Below are positions 13,561 through 26,700 of a stretch of 64,000 bases of DNA, one piece after another; the first letter of the stretch is position 1; each line of letters begins with the position of its first letter. Both the position numbers and the translations under genes were made by a program. Under the pieces are notes generated by a model. That model worked only from the letters and a program-made list of their open reading frames with translations, made no database searches and was not told the DNA's origin. Source of the DNA: Serinus canaria (lineage: Eukaryota; Chordata; Aves; Passeriformes; Fringillidae); assembly GCF_022539315.1 (NCBI RefSeq), contig NC_066316.1, positions 100,496,179-100,560,178 of the forward strand. The letters are read 5' to 3'.

Positions 13561-14498
13561 AATCTTTATGAAATTAAGTTGGTGGAAAATAAAATTTTAG
13601 TATTGTATTTCAGAAACTATTTAGCATATCAGTCTTCCTGTTTCAGCATCTATGTGACACAGCTAACCACAGCTCCCACTGCTTTTCCCATTTTGGGGTT
13701 TGAAAATCTGCCTTACTTCTCTTGAAGTTAAGAATTCAATTTAGGTCTATTTTTCTTAAATGGACGCAAGGTCTTCAAAGAACTTGACAGCAATTGCTCA
13801 TGTCAATTATTCTGAAATCTGCATCTTAGTATTGGGAAACTATTAAAATATTATCTTGTTCTTCTTATCACTTCCTTTCCCTAGGAAAAGGGTTGATGCT
13901 TGATTTCATTCTACCTCAGATAATTTTAACTGTTTGATGAAAGAGCACTCCTGAGACAACTGTAAGACCATCATCCCTGTGCAGCCAATGGAGCCAAGTG
14001 AGTTTTTTGAAAATTGTCTCTTATTTATCTGACATTTAAATATGGAAATAAAGGAAATGTACAGTTTTGAAAGTCTTAAATAACTCACTTTTTTTTAAAC
14101 TGACAGACATTATTATTTGCAGGGATTTTTTTATTAACATTGTAGCAGGATGGGAATTGAAAGCAATTGTGGAATATTGTGATGGTTTCCTTACATTATA
14201 TTCAACTACACAGGCAAATTCTTAAAAGCAATTAGAAGGACTTTTAGAAGACATATTAAACACTTCCATTTATTTTTTCTAACTAGTTATTAATTTGTTT
14301 ATTTTTAAACCCCATGCATTGGAGTGACAATGACAATTGAGAATTGTTTTAAATGTCAAGTCACTCTGATTTGTATTGAATTAATCAATAAAACTTTAAT
14401 GCTCAAAAGGCATGGTACATGCACAGAGGGGCAGTTTCCTCAGCACACAAACACCAACTTATTTGTAGTTCTATTTTTATGATGTAAATTACCATGTT
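13561..14498. other. AT-rich spacer, nothing recognised
   Basis: No gene, RNA or interspersed repeat is recognised between the CR1 copy and the TATC microsatellite. Confidence 0.6.
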
Positions 14499-14551
14499 TA
14501 TCTATATCTATCTATCTATCTATCTATCTATATATATATATATATATATAA
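14499..14551 (+). repeat. TATC/TA compound microsatellite
   Basis: About eight TATC units with one interruption run into about eleven TA units. This is a simple compound microsatellite in unique AT-rich DNA. Confidence 0.95.
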
Positions 14552-15518
14552 AACACAAAACCCTAACCTACATTTTGTAAGCATTTTTGTTTCTTTTCCT
14601 CCTAAAAGAAAGCATAAATCCTTTTATGAAGAAACGCTATGAGAGTTATGAAAAAGGCACACATATTTTATTTTAATGACTATGTCTCCTTGCACGTCAG
14701 ATTTTAAAACTGAGAACTTTTTGTACAGTGCTAATTTACCCCAAATAAGATATGGATCATTTGGTCTACTTGAATGCTCTTTAAAATGCACCTGAAGAAG
14801 GAACATGAAAAACATCCCTAAAATATTATCTATCACATAGGAAAAAAAGTCTCATTTTCTTCCACAGATATCAAGGACTTTTACCTCACCCACACAGCAC
14901 TACCAAGGAATGCATTGCCTATGAATATTGTGATTAGGCTCCTGAGACTTAAAAGTTTTTTTAGCAAAGATCAGTCTTTTTTGTAATTGACACTTAATTT
15001 TTTCATGTTCATACTTTCAGTATTTCTGCAAAAGCCAGAGACAATAAAATATGCCTTTAAGACTTGAATATGAGCAAGGGATTGCAGGAGCTAGGTCTTT
15101 AAAAATACCAAATATCCTGACAATTGAACACATAGAAATTGCATGAATTGAGACACACAAAATGCCTGAATCAGGGCAAAAGTAGAGTTAATTTCTTCTC
15201 AGTAGCTGTTAAATTGCTGTAGTTTGGATTCAGAATGAGAATGGTGTTGCTAACACACTGATATTTTGGTTTCTTGCTAAGTCATGTTTTCCCTAAGGAA
15301 ATTTTCTTCTTGTCTCATGCTCTGCCACTGAGAAGGAACAAAAAAAAACCTAACTGGGTGGAAACTTAGCTGGGACAGGTGACATGAACTGACTAAAGGA
15401 ATATTCCACATGTCCAGTATATAAACTGGGGGGAGTTACCCAGAAGGGAGCCAGTCTGGGTTCAGGAAGGAGGGGCTGGCATCTGTCAGCATGTGGTGAC
15501 CAATTTCATTTTACATCC
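14552..15518. other. AT-rich spacer, nothing recognised
   Basis: No gene or repeat family is recognised. Nothing flanking the next microsatellite suggests that it lies inside a mobile element. Confidence 0.6.
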
Positions 15519-15615
<97 letters not shown>

Positions 15616-15740
15616 CATCATCATCATCATTACCATTATCATTATCATTATTATCATTATTATCACTACTACTATTACTATTACTATTACTATTACTATT
15701 ACTATTACTATTACTATTACTATTACTATTACTATTATTT
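15519..15740 (+). repeat. Compound trinucleotide array ATT-AGC-ATC-ATTACT
   Basis: This is a 222-bp uninterrupted simple-repeat block made of successive motifs. About 21 ATT units (15521-15583) are followed by about 10 AGC units (15584-15613) and about 6 ATC units. A mixed CATTAT section comes next, and then an ATTACT hexamer run to about 15740. Each motif is about one substitution from the next, which suggests stepwise motif change by slippage and mutation. The minus-strand frame across it encodes only Asn, Ser, Asp and Ala runs with no context and is not a gene. Confidence 0.97.
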
Positions 15741-15780
15741 ACCACTGGTATTGTATTTTACTTTATTTTTAATTAAAATA

Positions 15781-15831
15781 TTTTTATCTCAACAGACAAC
15801 TGTTTTTATCTCAACAGGAGACAGACAACTG
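15781..15831 (+). repeat. Short imperfect tandem duplication
   Basis: A 22-bp segment starting TTTTTATCTCAACAG (15781-15802) is repeated directly as a 29-bp copy (15803-15831). The second copy carries a 7-base insertion, GAGACAG, before the shared end ACAACTG. It lies 40 bp downstream of the compound microsatellite. Confidence 0.9.
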
Positions 15832-17436
15832 TTACTTCAATTCTCCTCCACATTCCACCCATCATTCCCTGGAGGGAAGAGAAGGTGAGAATTGAGCTGT
15901 GTGGTGTATCATCTCCAGCTGGGCCTATAACCACTCCAGTCAGGTATAAAGTGCTTCACATATGCAAGGCCAACAAAATGAATTCTCTCCAGTTCCTTCA
16001 GCTGATAAAACTTTAGAAAAGATTGTGTTTATGAAATTATTTCCTATTTATAGATAAATATAAAATTATATTTTTAAGTATCTTTCAATAGAATTGAACT
16101 TCTGTGCTTAAACATGCTACTGCTTTGAGTTATATATATTACTATAATCTATATTAAATGACATATGTGTATATTTATACAGAAGCATATGGTCTAAGGC
16201 AAGAATATACATTAATTAGGAAACTTGAATAATTTCTAGAAAATTTCCATCTTCTCAGTGGACCTGTGATAGTCAAAATGCATGCATTGCATTATGAAAG
16301 CATGAATGCTTTCTCTAGAAAGAAGCAGTAGCATTACTGCATGCTATTTACACTAGAGAGACTTTGTTTCAGGAGTCATTTTGCAAATGAATTTTTAGTA
16401 CAAAGAGACACATCTAGGGAAAAAAAATAAAATTGAAGTTGCATATATGGGTTTTTGCTGACAATTAACTTTTTTCTGGTCTCCTAAACAGTATCATCCC
16501 CTTATTCCCAGTTGTCAAACACCACAGCAACACTTGCTTGTAAGTGGTGATAATAAATTGTCAGAACAAGACACAAATCACACCTGAGTCTCTTAATTTA
16601 GAACATTATGTAGCAGAGTGTAAAGATAATTTTTACATGGTGATATTTTTGAAGGCTTTTCTAAAGATGTATTTTTTTACTTAGCAAATTTTTCCTGCCT
16701 TCTTGGAATAAGTCCTTCCAACACTATTGCGACAGTTGATGTAGTCTTGGTCAACAGAACATTCATTTTCACTTAAGAATATATGCTTTTCTGTCCATGA
16801 AAACAAGTTGCATTATAGAACCAGTTATGTGGTTTCCTTCTCACATCAGTTCCTTGTGCTATACAGCTGTTTCCAGAAACACATTTTATGACAAAGCATT
16901 TTTAAGTTGGAACACCAGTTTTAGCATTGGTAATTGTAATCTTTTTTAAAATGTTACAAGTATCAAAGTTTCCCACAGCAGCCCACTTATTTCCCTACTC
17001 TAGATATGCAAATGTCACTTGGAAAATACAGTTGCACTCACATTAATGAACTTTGCTCTAAAGGAATTGAATGTTGTTATACAGATATATTAGTCCATAG
17101 GGAAATACACATATAGTGGTTTGGCAACTTCTAGAGATTAGAATCTATCAGCTACAGAAAATTACCACGTGAGACTGTAAAGAATACACTTTATAAACTG
17201 TAGCACTATTCACTCATCTCTATTTACACCTGGACAATGTTAAACCTTCCTCCTTGCTCTTCTACCCTAGTCCTCTTTCATGTTACTTGAGAGATATATT
17301 CCTTTAATACTTTTAATTAGTATTTTAAGTATCTTGCAGGCATAGCAAAGTCAGCAAAGTGATACAGTGTTCTAATTCCACAGTAAAGAACAAGTTTTAT
17401 GTGAAACCATAGAGAATAACTTTCAGAAGGAACTAA
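15832..17436. other. AT-rich DNA, no gene recognised
   Basis: Nothing beyond unique AT-rich sequence is recognised. There are no open frames of interest. Confidence 0.6.
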
Positions 17437-17540
17437 GTTAAAATAAAATAAAATAAAATAAAATAAAATAAAATAAAATAAAATAAAATAAAATAAAATA
17501 AAATAAAATAAATAAAATAAAATAAAATAAAATAAAATAA
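17437..17540 (+). repeat. AAAAT pentanucleotide microsatellite
   Basis: This is about 100 bp of AAAAT units with one shortened unit (AAAT) near 17510. No LINE or processed transcript is recognised on either side, so it does not look like a retroposon tail. Confidence 0.95.
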
Positions 17541-20317
17541 TTGTAGAAATTATCTTTATAAGATTTTCTTGGTTAAAAAGAAATATTCCTACTAGTTTTT
17601 CACAACTCTTACAATTGAGAATATCTTTAACTTAATCTAAGAACTAGAGAGTATTTAGTCAAATCACTCTTCTTTTGACTTGTATGGGAACAAAGTGAGG
17701 ATTTAGCAAGGTGACTTGCTGTCCTTAGCCAGGTATTGTCTTCCTGCAGGAGCTAATCCACAAGGAAGAAATAAAAGGAGAAGCAAATAAAAGAAAAATA
17801 AAAAACCCAACCCCCACACACAGAACATGCATACGTAAGTATTAACTATTAACTAACATACATAATTAACTATTATCTAGTTAAGTAGATATCTTCATTG
17901 CATTCCTACTGTCCTTGTCCTTGCAAGAGAGTCCTCTTTCATCATTGCAGGAACTGTGCAACTGGCTACTTCATTTCATCCTTCCACAAACACATAAAAA
18001 AGATAGTTGATTTACTACCTTTTAAAAACCCCCATAATTTATGACCTCTTCTTGAATGTCATCATCAATACTTGAAAAAAGGTATCATCTACATCTGAAA
18101 TCTGTCAAAAACATCTATATTTTATTTCCAGTCATGTTTCTGCTTTTAAAGCATAAGTGTCTTCAAGCAAGTAAATAACTACTTTTCCTTCTCTTGAAAC
18201 TTTGCAAACTTCAGTTACCTAAAAAAGCATTTTGGATGTCTTACTTAAACTGGGTCATTCTGTGACTTGCACTTATTCAAAGAGGAAGTTCAAGTGAACA
18301 CACAGAACTTTCACATGAACCTCAAGTGGACACAGTGACAAGATCTCCTCTAGTTTGAGGATTGCATCTGTGATCCATGGACAAATGATTTTACAGAAGG
18401 TCAAGACATTGTTATTATTACTACAGGGATCTGGTTAATACCTAATGATAAGTTCATCTTCATAACTTCCAGATATCATATAAATATTTAAAAGGGGCTT
18501 TTAAGCAGGATGTGCAACTTGCCCTCTCTTGGACCTTAAAATCTTTAATAATTTTACCTGAATGCATATTTTGATAATATAACAGGAGTACCAGCAGAGC
18601 GTAGGAAAGAAAAAACAATGGCATTACAGTGTGCATTACTCTATGCATTTGTTATTCTATATTATGCTTGTAATGTTAATTATGTTTTCCTCAATTTCCT
18701 CATTTTTCTTGTTTTTTTTTCAGAATCTACTGTTCTGCTTCTTTTAAGTACATTTTAAAAAATATTAATAAACCAGTTCAGCTTTTCTATTTTTATGATT
18801 TTTTTACAAAATCACACTGCATTCCTAAAAGAAAACTCATTATTTTCTTGTCCTGCTTTCTCTCTTCAAGAGGTCTGTATCAATCTTTGACAATTTCATA
18901 CCTCTTTTTAAAACTTTGTGTTGATATTTTGCTTTGAAAGTGTTCTAGGTATTGTCGGTACTTACAATGCCAATGATAAATTGTAAGTAATCAAAGTTTG
19001 GTGGCTCTTGCAATTGCAGAGTCTTTTTGGAGGATATTTAGATAATTAAAATTTCTTTCTGATAATATTTATCATATAATCTTGAAATGGGAATGCTATT
19101 GATATTTAAGGTCTTGAGATAGTTTTGTTTAAATACATCTATTCGAGAGGAGAGCAATCCTAATGAGTAACCTAATGTTTTGTACAGGTACCTAGGCTCC
19201 CTAGAAGAACAGTAAAGCAGCCAGAAGAGACAGGACAATTTTGTTTTAATAAATTTCAGCAGGGTATAAAAAAAAAATTGCTTAGAATCCCTGAGGTGCA
19301 GGAACACTTGCTGTTCACACATATCAACTAAAATAAGACCATTCTACCCTTCATGCACTTCAAGACTGAACTCCATCAAAGAGTGAGAAACTTTTCCCAG
19401 TTGCTGATTCCTGACATTTCAGAGATGGGTCATCAGGTCAGCTTGCTTAACTGCAGTTAGTCTTGAATGTTTTGAAAACAGAGTTTAGTTTTTATTGCCA
19501 TTTGCAGCTAGCCCAGTTTTCTCAAACGTTGATTTTTAACTCATCTAAATAGACGAATGTCTGGCTTCAAGGTAAGTGATACTTGATTCATAGCTCTGTA
19601 CAATGTCATTCCCTTGAAAGGAACTGCAGGAAATGGGAACATCAAGGATAATTGCTTTGCAATGGGCTTTAGCTCTTAGCTCCACACTTTTTCAAGATAC
19701 AAAAGTACAGATTAAGCTCAGGAAAGACAAACCCACCATCTAGGAGAAGCTCTCTTCTCCTTCTCTTTCTCACACCTCTAAAGTAGCCTCCAACATACAT
19801 GTAAAACTGTTTAGTGTGAGCATGTGGATCAAAAAATCACTTTGTGTGTAGTCAGTGATGGGTTGAGACTTAATTTGATGAAGAATATCTATGATAATGA
19901 AGAAATTAAATAAATCAACTGGGTTTTAACTACTCTTAAAACTGGGTTTTAACAGTCTTCCAGAAAGGTGATCTTGGTAGTTATTAATTCAATCAGGTAG
20001 TACATAGCAGCTATAATTAACTATAGTAATTTTATAGTGCTTTTTCTTTCTAATTCACCCTACTGGTAGGAGGTACAAGTGGCCCATTTTTGTGCACAAT
20101 GCAGTAGGATTGCTGTTCTCTCCCTTGCATCCTATTAGCCAGATGAGCCTTCAGGAAAAAGAGATTCTTCTACGATTAACTAGCTAGCTCCTGTGTGAAA
20201 AGCAGCACAGACTGCAGCCTGCGCTGCTTCAACTTATCAAGGGTAGAGTGGACTTTCTATTTTGCAATTAAATGTCAGGGAAAATAAATTTGTCATTGAT
20301 AATGGACTTCTAATATT
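17541..20317. other. AT-rich DNA, no gene recognised
   Basis: No gene, RNA or mobile element is recognised. The two minus-strand frames at 18460-18648 and 19038-19322 are hydrophobic, AT-driven chance frames. Confidence 0.6.
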
Positions 20318-20323
20318 GATAAC

Positions 20324-20725
20324 TGCTGCAGTTGGTTTGGGGGATCCCTGGGGAGTCCCCAGGGGCACCCCCTAAGCTGTTCCTTTTCTGGTAGCAGCAG
20401 GCAGGCAAGGAGACTCCACACAGCTTCTGAGGGTGCTGATTAGATGAGGGTTTATTGGGGATCCCACCCAATAAACCACCCCCGTGGTTTCTGAGGGAGA
20501 AGGCAGGGAGGCGGAGAGAGGGAGAGCCTAGGGAGCAAAGAGCCAAGAGCGCCTCTGTCTCTCCCTCACAGCTTAGCAGGGAGATTCAAAGTGGGCCCAG
20601 AATAAGATCTGGGCCAATGGGATTACACATCCATGATACTTCAGGGGGGATCACAGGCTTGGAATAAACCGTACATTTTCGAGGGGAGAGACAGAGCACA
20701 CATTTAACTAAAATGTGACACCACA
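20324..20725 (-). mobile_element. Solo LTR of an endogenous retrovirus, minus strand
   Basis: This 402-bp element begins with TG and ends with CA and is flanked by the same 6-bp duplication, GATAAC, at 20318-20323 and 20726-20731. The minus-strand orientation is inferred from AATAAA at 20456-20451, which precedes a GT-containing tail (GCTGTGTGGAGTCTCC), as in R-U5. The body is GC- and CpG-richer than its surroundings. A second AATAAA-like signal lies near the 3' end. No internal gag, pol or env sequence lies next to it, and the intact duplication on both sides shows that the provirus was reduced to one LTR by LTR-LTR recombination. A 6-bp duplication fits class II (ERVK, beta/alpha-like) elements, although duplication length is not decisive. 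The subfamily is not assigned. Confidence 0.85.
20451..20456 (-). terminator. Poly(A) signal of the minus-strand LTR
   Basis: AATAAA on the minus strand (TTTATT on plus), about 130 bp from the 3' end of the LTR, is in the position expected for a retroviral polyadenylation signal. Its activity is not known. Confidence 0.55.
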
Positions 20726-20731
20726 GATAAC

Positions 20732-23700
20732 CTGTCAAACTGCCAGTAATTTTACACCTTCACTAGCAGTCCCTCATGTTAAGTTTTAGTCTGAATTTTT
20801 TTTCCCCACCCTGATCCAGAAGATGAAAAAGATTAGGAAAAAAATTTAAAGAATATTTTATGTTAACATTAAATTTCTTCATTGCCCTAACAGCTCATCT
20901 TCTACTCCATCCATATATCAACATTTCAGTTAAATTTACCTGTGAATAATACTAATTTTTAAAATTAACTTTTAGCTATAAAAGCTATAAAAATAAATAA
21001 ATATAATTACCCACTGATTATCCAGATTTGGTTAGGTTTTTTTAGTTGCTTGGTTGGGTTTTTTTTCTACTGTTTTTCAGAGTCTTTGATGAATTTAGAG
21101 TAAGTTTTCAGAGACAGAAAAAAATTTCAGTAAAATAATAATAACCTGTTCAGATTTAGTGTATTCATATTTACCATGGGAATTCATGCAAATCTGCATC
21201 TGAATATTAAAATAAAAAAATGAAAGTACAAAAGAGTATTTGCACAACGCACTGTCTGGCATTTAGGCTGCACAATTTAACAGAACTGCTGTAACAGGAT
21301 TATTGGATAGGTTTTCCAGTCTAAAAGCCAGGTACAGAGCAAATGACTTGCCTGCTGTGCTTACATTGGGGTAATGGGCAGAAATGGCTGCTCGCTCAGG
21401 GATTCCCACTCTGGCTGCTTGCAGAGCAAGCTGGTGGTCACGACTCTCCTCCACTTGAGCACCATCTGGTTTGTTCTTTTCCCTACTGACATGATTTTAC
21501 TGACATGTTCAAATAAACATCATTTGCCCTTTGCCTACCCACTGTTAAGAAACCCAGCCTTATTTATGTCTCATGGAGAAGCTTACTTCCTTGTGCCTGC
21601 CACAAAACCTTCTGCTTCACTGCTGGTGGAAGGGCTGCACCATACCGGCTGAGGAGACCTCAAATTATCAGCTGCCTTGACTCCTGCTTAAAGCCTGAGC
21701 CATATAGAGGGTTAAATAAATCTTTGACAAGAATATAATACCAGAAGTGCTTGAGGTGTTCATCAAGACATCACAACACACATCAAACAATTAACGTAAT
21801 GCTTTGAAGTGCTGATGCACAAAATCTAGTAACAGTATCTTTCTTAGCAGCCCTCACTGTTAATAAGGGGTGTCTGATGATTACATACTGAGTCCACAGG
21901 TGTTGGTTCCTCACACTTTTTCCAGTACTCTGGGAATTTTATTTTCTTCTGAGTATGAGTGTTTATAAACTAATGTTCTGTTTTCTTCCCTGTCCATATT
22001 AAAAGTTGATAGTTTTCAAGGTTCATGAAAATGGTTCATGAAAAGTGTTAAAGAATTGGTAGAGTGTTTTTTCTTTACTCAAGGAATATTGATGTTTCCT
22101 CAAACCAGATATTATGTGAGAATCACAGTAAGAAACACCTTGCTATAAAAATGACATTGTTCCAACAGTTCATTTTAAAAACTGTCCTGTGATTTGGCAT
22201 TGAATGCTGAAGATTCCCTTCCCATAGCAATGGCCACTGTGATTTTCTATCATGTACAACACCTACGAAATCAAATGTTTTCAGTACAATAGGGCATGGG
22301 TGGATTTTGTCCTCAATGGATAATTTTGCACCTCTGGTAGCTCTGCAATTTTTTATTCTCAGAAATAAGGCTTTTAAACTCTGACCAGCCAATCAAGTTG
22401 TACTGACCTGCTGAGCTGTTCATCTTGAAAAAGGAATTTACAAGACTGAACCATGGAGCAGGAGGCCAGCAGAGCCACCCTCTTGGGAGAAAGGAAGTAG
22501 CATTCATTTTTGAAATAGTTTCTAAAAAAAACTCCAAAACTAATCTCACGAGAATTGCTAAAACAATCAAAGCTACGTTTATGATCTTGAGGTGTTAGGA
22601 TGGATTTAAGCAATCCTTTTCTCTGCAGTTCACACAAAGTGGTACGAACATACAATTCGGAGCATAGTTGCATGGTAATAAATGTCATGGAATATATAAG
22701 GAGCTAAAGTAGGGGGAGAGGTTCAAAAAAGGAAGGGAGAGAACCAGAGAGGTTTATATGAGAGAAACATATCAAGAGAAGACAAAATAACTTTATGCAA
22801 GTAATTGTACTAATATGAAGAGAGCAGGATTCAATTATTCATATTGACTACATAAGAATTAAAGACAAATAAAGTATAGAAATATTTGGATGTAAGTAAA
22901 ATAAAGGAATATTATTTCGTAAAAAAAATGAAGCACTAAAATTAACACTAAAATGAATATTAAAATGATAAATAAAACTATTCTAGGGGGTTTCTTAGTA
23001 GGTTTAGCTTAAACCAGTCCTGCCATTAGAGAAAGGGACTTGATAGCCATTGCTGTAATTTCACTCTGACCTCATGGACTGCATGGTAAATTCAGGGTGA
23101 AGTTAAAACAAATGGCATTTGAATTATCATAGAACTCAAGGACCAGTGACAAAATGGAAAAAAAAAAAAAAGTTGATTTGAATCACTCTGTGCTGGCCAT
23201 GTGCCCTTTTTAAATGTTACAATATCTAGATTATGTACTTGGAATAGGCAGCCATATTACGGTCAACATAACTCTTCCCTTTCTTGCAGGTAGGTCAATC
23301 ACTATCCAGAGAACCACAATAGAATTGTCATGCTGGGTTAGAGGAAAGACCCATCTCAAAGGAGGCAGAGGTAGAGGCACTGCGAAAGAACGTCTGATCG
23401 GCCGTTTCAGTAATACTCAGCACAAAGTCTTCTTGGCGTGGTGGTTCAAGGGCTTTGCACCTTTATGTTTAAGGGGCCATTCAAAAGATTTTTTTTTTTA
23501 ACATTCTCTCTTTTAGAAGCTGACAACTGTCCTTGTCTCATGGAAACACTCTCAGGTCAGGGCTGACCCACAGAAGCTGAGTCTGAGGTCTGTTTTGTTT
23601 TGTTGGGATTTTCAAAGTCCATTGCCATTTTTCTGTTGTTTTGTCTCTTTAGAAATATAAATGATGAAATTTTGTGATTGCTTTTGCACAAATTATCTTC

Positions 23701-26700
23701 CCTCCATCTCAATTTTTCAATCAGTCTTTGGGACTCAGTAAAAATCAAATTAGAATCAAATGTAAAATAACTGATTTGTGTTACCAATCCTTTGAATTTC
23801 CTTTATTACTTCTGCGCTTTACAGAAATGTCTCTTTTTTAAAAAAAAAGTGATCTGGTTAATGTTCTCCAAACAGTAATCAAGGAATGAATGTTGGTGTT
23901 ACCAAAATATTTATCCTGTGGTCAAAGAAAAACATTGTCTACCTGCTAGGGTAAGGTTCTAGGATAGACTTTTCCTACAACATCCCTGTTTCCTTCCAAG
24001 CAAATCTCACTGTGCTTCCCATCTCATATTTCTGGAGTGCTCTACATACAATATTTTCTCCTTGATATATTTGCTGATCAGACTCTACACCAACATTCCA
24101 GTCCAGACATTATCTCACTAAACCTAAGTGATGCCAGAGGGTTGTTTTTATATTTTCAGTTTGTGCATAAAAACATTAGGATTCCTCTTTGTCTTTTTCA
24201 TATAACATTGCACAGATAATGAAGATTTCAACAAGTCATATTGCTGTGTCCCCTCGTATCTCTGATAATCATAGAGATATTTCTGTGGGCTTTCTCAGTG
24301 AGATTTCATTTCATGAGTGAAACTGTTTTCCTAGTTTGGTCCTAACCAGACCTAAAACTTTAAACTGATTCATTAGTCAATGACCTTCCCCAATCTCAAC
24401 CAAGATAAATGACCATGTTTCCTGGCTGTCATCTTTCATGGATTATCATGCAGTGCAATACAGGAAAGAATTGTCATGGACATACCAGTAAAAACTGCCT
24501 TTGGTGGCCCCTGAAGAATTTCTCTTCACAAAGGAAAGTTCCTTCAAAAAGATACTTGTATTGTTGAGCATATGATAACAGCCTCACCTTTTCTAAAGGC
24601 TGATTTGCTAAAAATGACCAAAAAGTAAAACTTTCTTATTAATTCTTCATATTTTCTCAGCTGACCTTCAAAAAGTTCTCTCAGGAACTGTATTGAGGTT
24701 TTTACATTAATAACAATTTGGAAAGAACACCCAGTTCATAGGAAAAGAAAAAAAGTAATAAATAAATGAATATCTTTAAAGCTGCTCTGTGCTTCTGCTG
24801 GTCATTTCAATAAACAGCAGTATTTGTCTTGGGAACTGTGAAAGCCTGAAGGAAAAGTTACATAAAACAGTCTACCAGACAGTTATAAATAAGTTAAATG
24901 GCTATGAGCTGTTGAAATTTGGTGGGACTGTGAAACTCAAACAGTGTCTAGACTTATCTTTGGACTTCATATGGAATAGCCTACATAAAAAATGAACACT
25001 AGAAAACAGAAGAACCAATAAAGCTACAATGTTCCCAGTATTAATAAAAGAGAAAGAAAAGTAAAGCTCTCCCATAAGGAGAGGAACTTTTTGACCTGGA
25101 GATGAGGAGTAACTTCTGTCAAACTGTGATATGGATGCCAACATCCTAAAGAGGACAGAACAGTAATGTGGAATTGTGCCATTACACACAAAAAAAGGGA
25201 GGGGGGGAAAGTACAACAAACTCCCAGGAAGGGTTAGAGCATATCTGTGACATTCAGCACATTATATGTATGTCTTCAAGTAATGTGAAAGCCACAGATT
25301 ATGAAATATTTTATTCCTCACTTCAGGATATTACTGACCTTCTATTAGTGCTCAACTAGCTTCATTAGAGGGAAGTGATGGCAGCTTTGCAAATGTATCC
25401 ATACAGATATTCCTCTTTTCTTTGTTGTATTCCTGGGGAGCTGATACTCAACAGGGTTGAGGAATACTCAGACTCTCTAAGAAAAAATCAAATAATTAAA
25501 ATAAGATCAATAGACAGCCTGTTCTAAACAGAAAGGCAGAACTTGTTTTTCAGACATTCTTTACAATTCTATTTCCATATAAAAGTGGTGAGTTGCTGAA
25601 TTCTAAATAAATATAAAAAATCTAACTCATTGTCATCTCAAGATTAAGACTCATTTAGTGACAACAATATATTTAGACTCATTTTTTGGACAATCCTAAA
25701 AGAGGATGGGAAAGTTTTTTCTGCTCATAATATTAATGAATCAGTTTTGGTCAGATATTTAAAATATTGAAAATAAACCCCACATTTTTGCAATCAATAC
25801 AAAAGATATTAATTAAAATATTTTATAAAGAGATCCAAGTCAGAATCTTCTGAATCTAACAGGGTGAAGCCTCCTGAGACCTAGAAATTTTGTGACATAT
25901 AAAAATTATTCTCACTTTTCAAGTTGTTCTGTTTGCAAGAACAGAGATTATAAGAGACCAGATTAATTTTTAGAGAAAAAATTGGGACAGAAGTCATGCA
26001 ACACACACATTTAGTAGACAAAAATAAATGCTGCAATTATATGTCTTATGGGAGTAATTCTCTCCTTTCACACCAGGTGTGTGCAAAGAATACACTGCCC
26101 ATCTGCTTTCTCTGGGGAACACTCCCTCCATTAATCTGGCAGTGTTTAGTCATCTAGCAGCCACACAAAAGGCAAACAGGAGAGGAAAAATTCAACTCTA
26201 TCTCCTGGAAAAGTCTACACAGCTCTGGTCATTCTGCAACTGCCTTATAACCCAAGTAAGTAAAAAGTGTGAGCAAGGCTGAGGAGGAGGAGACACCTGC
26301 AAATGTGCAGGTACAGTTTCTAGACCTTTGCTTTCACTTCACACAGAAGGGATTAGTTCCACTGTAGGATTGGGAGAGGCCAGAATACTCACTCAGGAAC
26401 AGGTATTTAAAACTGTTCCAAAGCCATCAGTTCTCAGTTTATGCTAGCGTAAGCTGGGCTCTGGGACTCCATGAATGCAAAAAAGAAAGAAAACAACAAA
26501 AATGGTCTTTTTGCCTCTGTTTGGCTGGTTATATCCCAGAGAACCCCCGTGGTATTTCTATCCTGATAACGTAAGTGCAAAAGCTCGCAGTGTCTTCGAC
26601 ATCATCTTCTTCTTCAGGGACATCTGTTCAGGTGCTCATACAAAGCTCCTGGAGAGAACATGTGCTATTTCCAGATCTTTTGAACAGCCAGTGCCAAGTC

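Noticed and set aside
15506..15745. Minus-strand frame of Asn/Ser/Asp/Ala runs
   Set aside because: It is simply the translation of the compound trinucleotide array, with no flanking exon signals.
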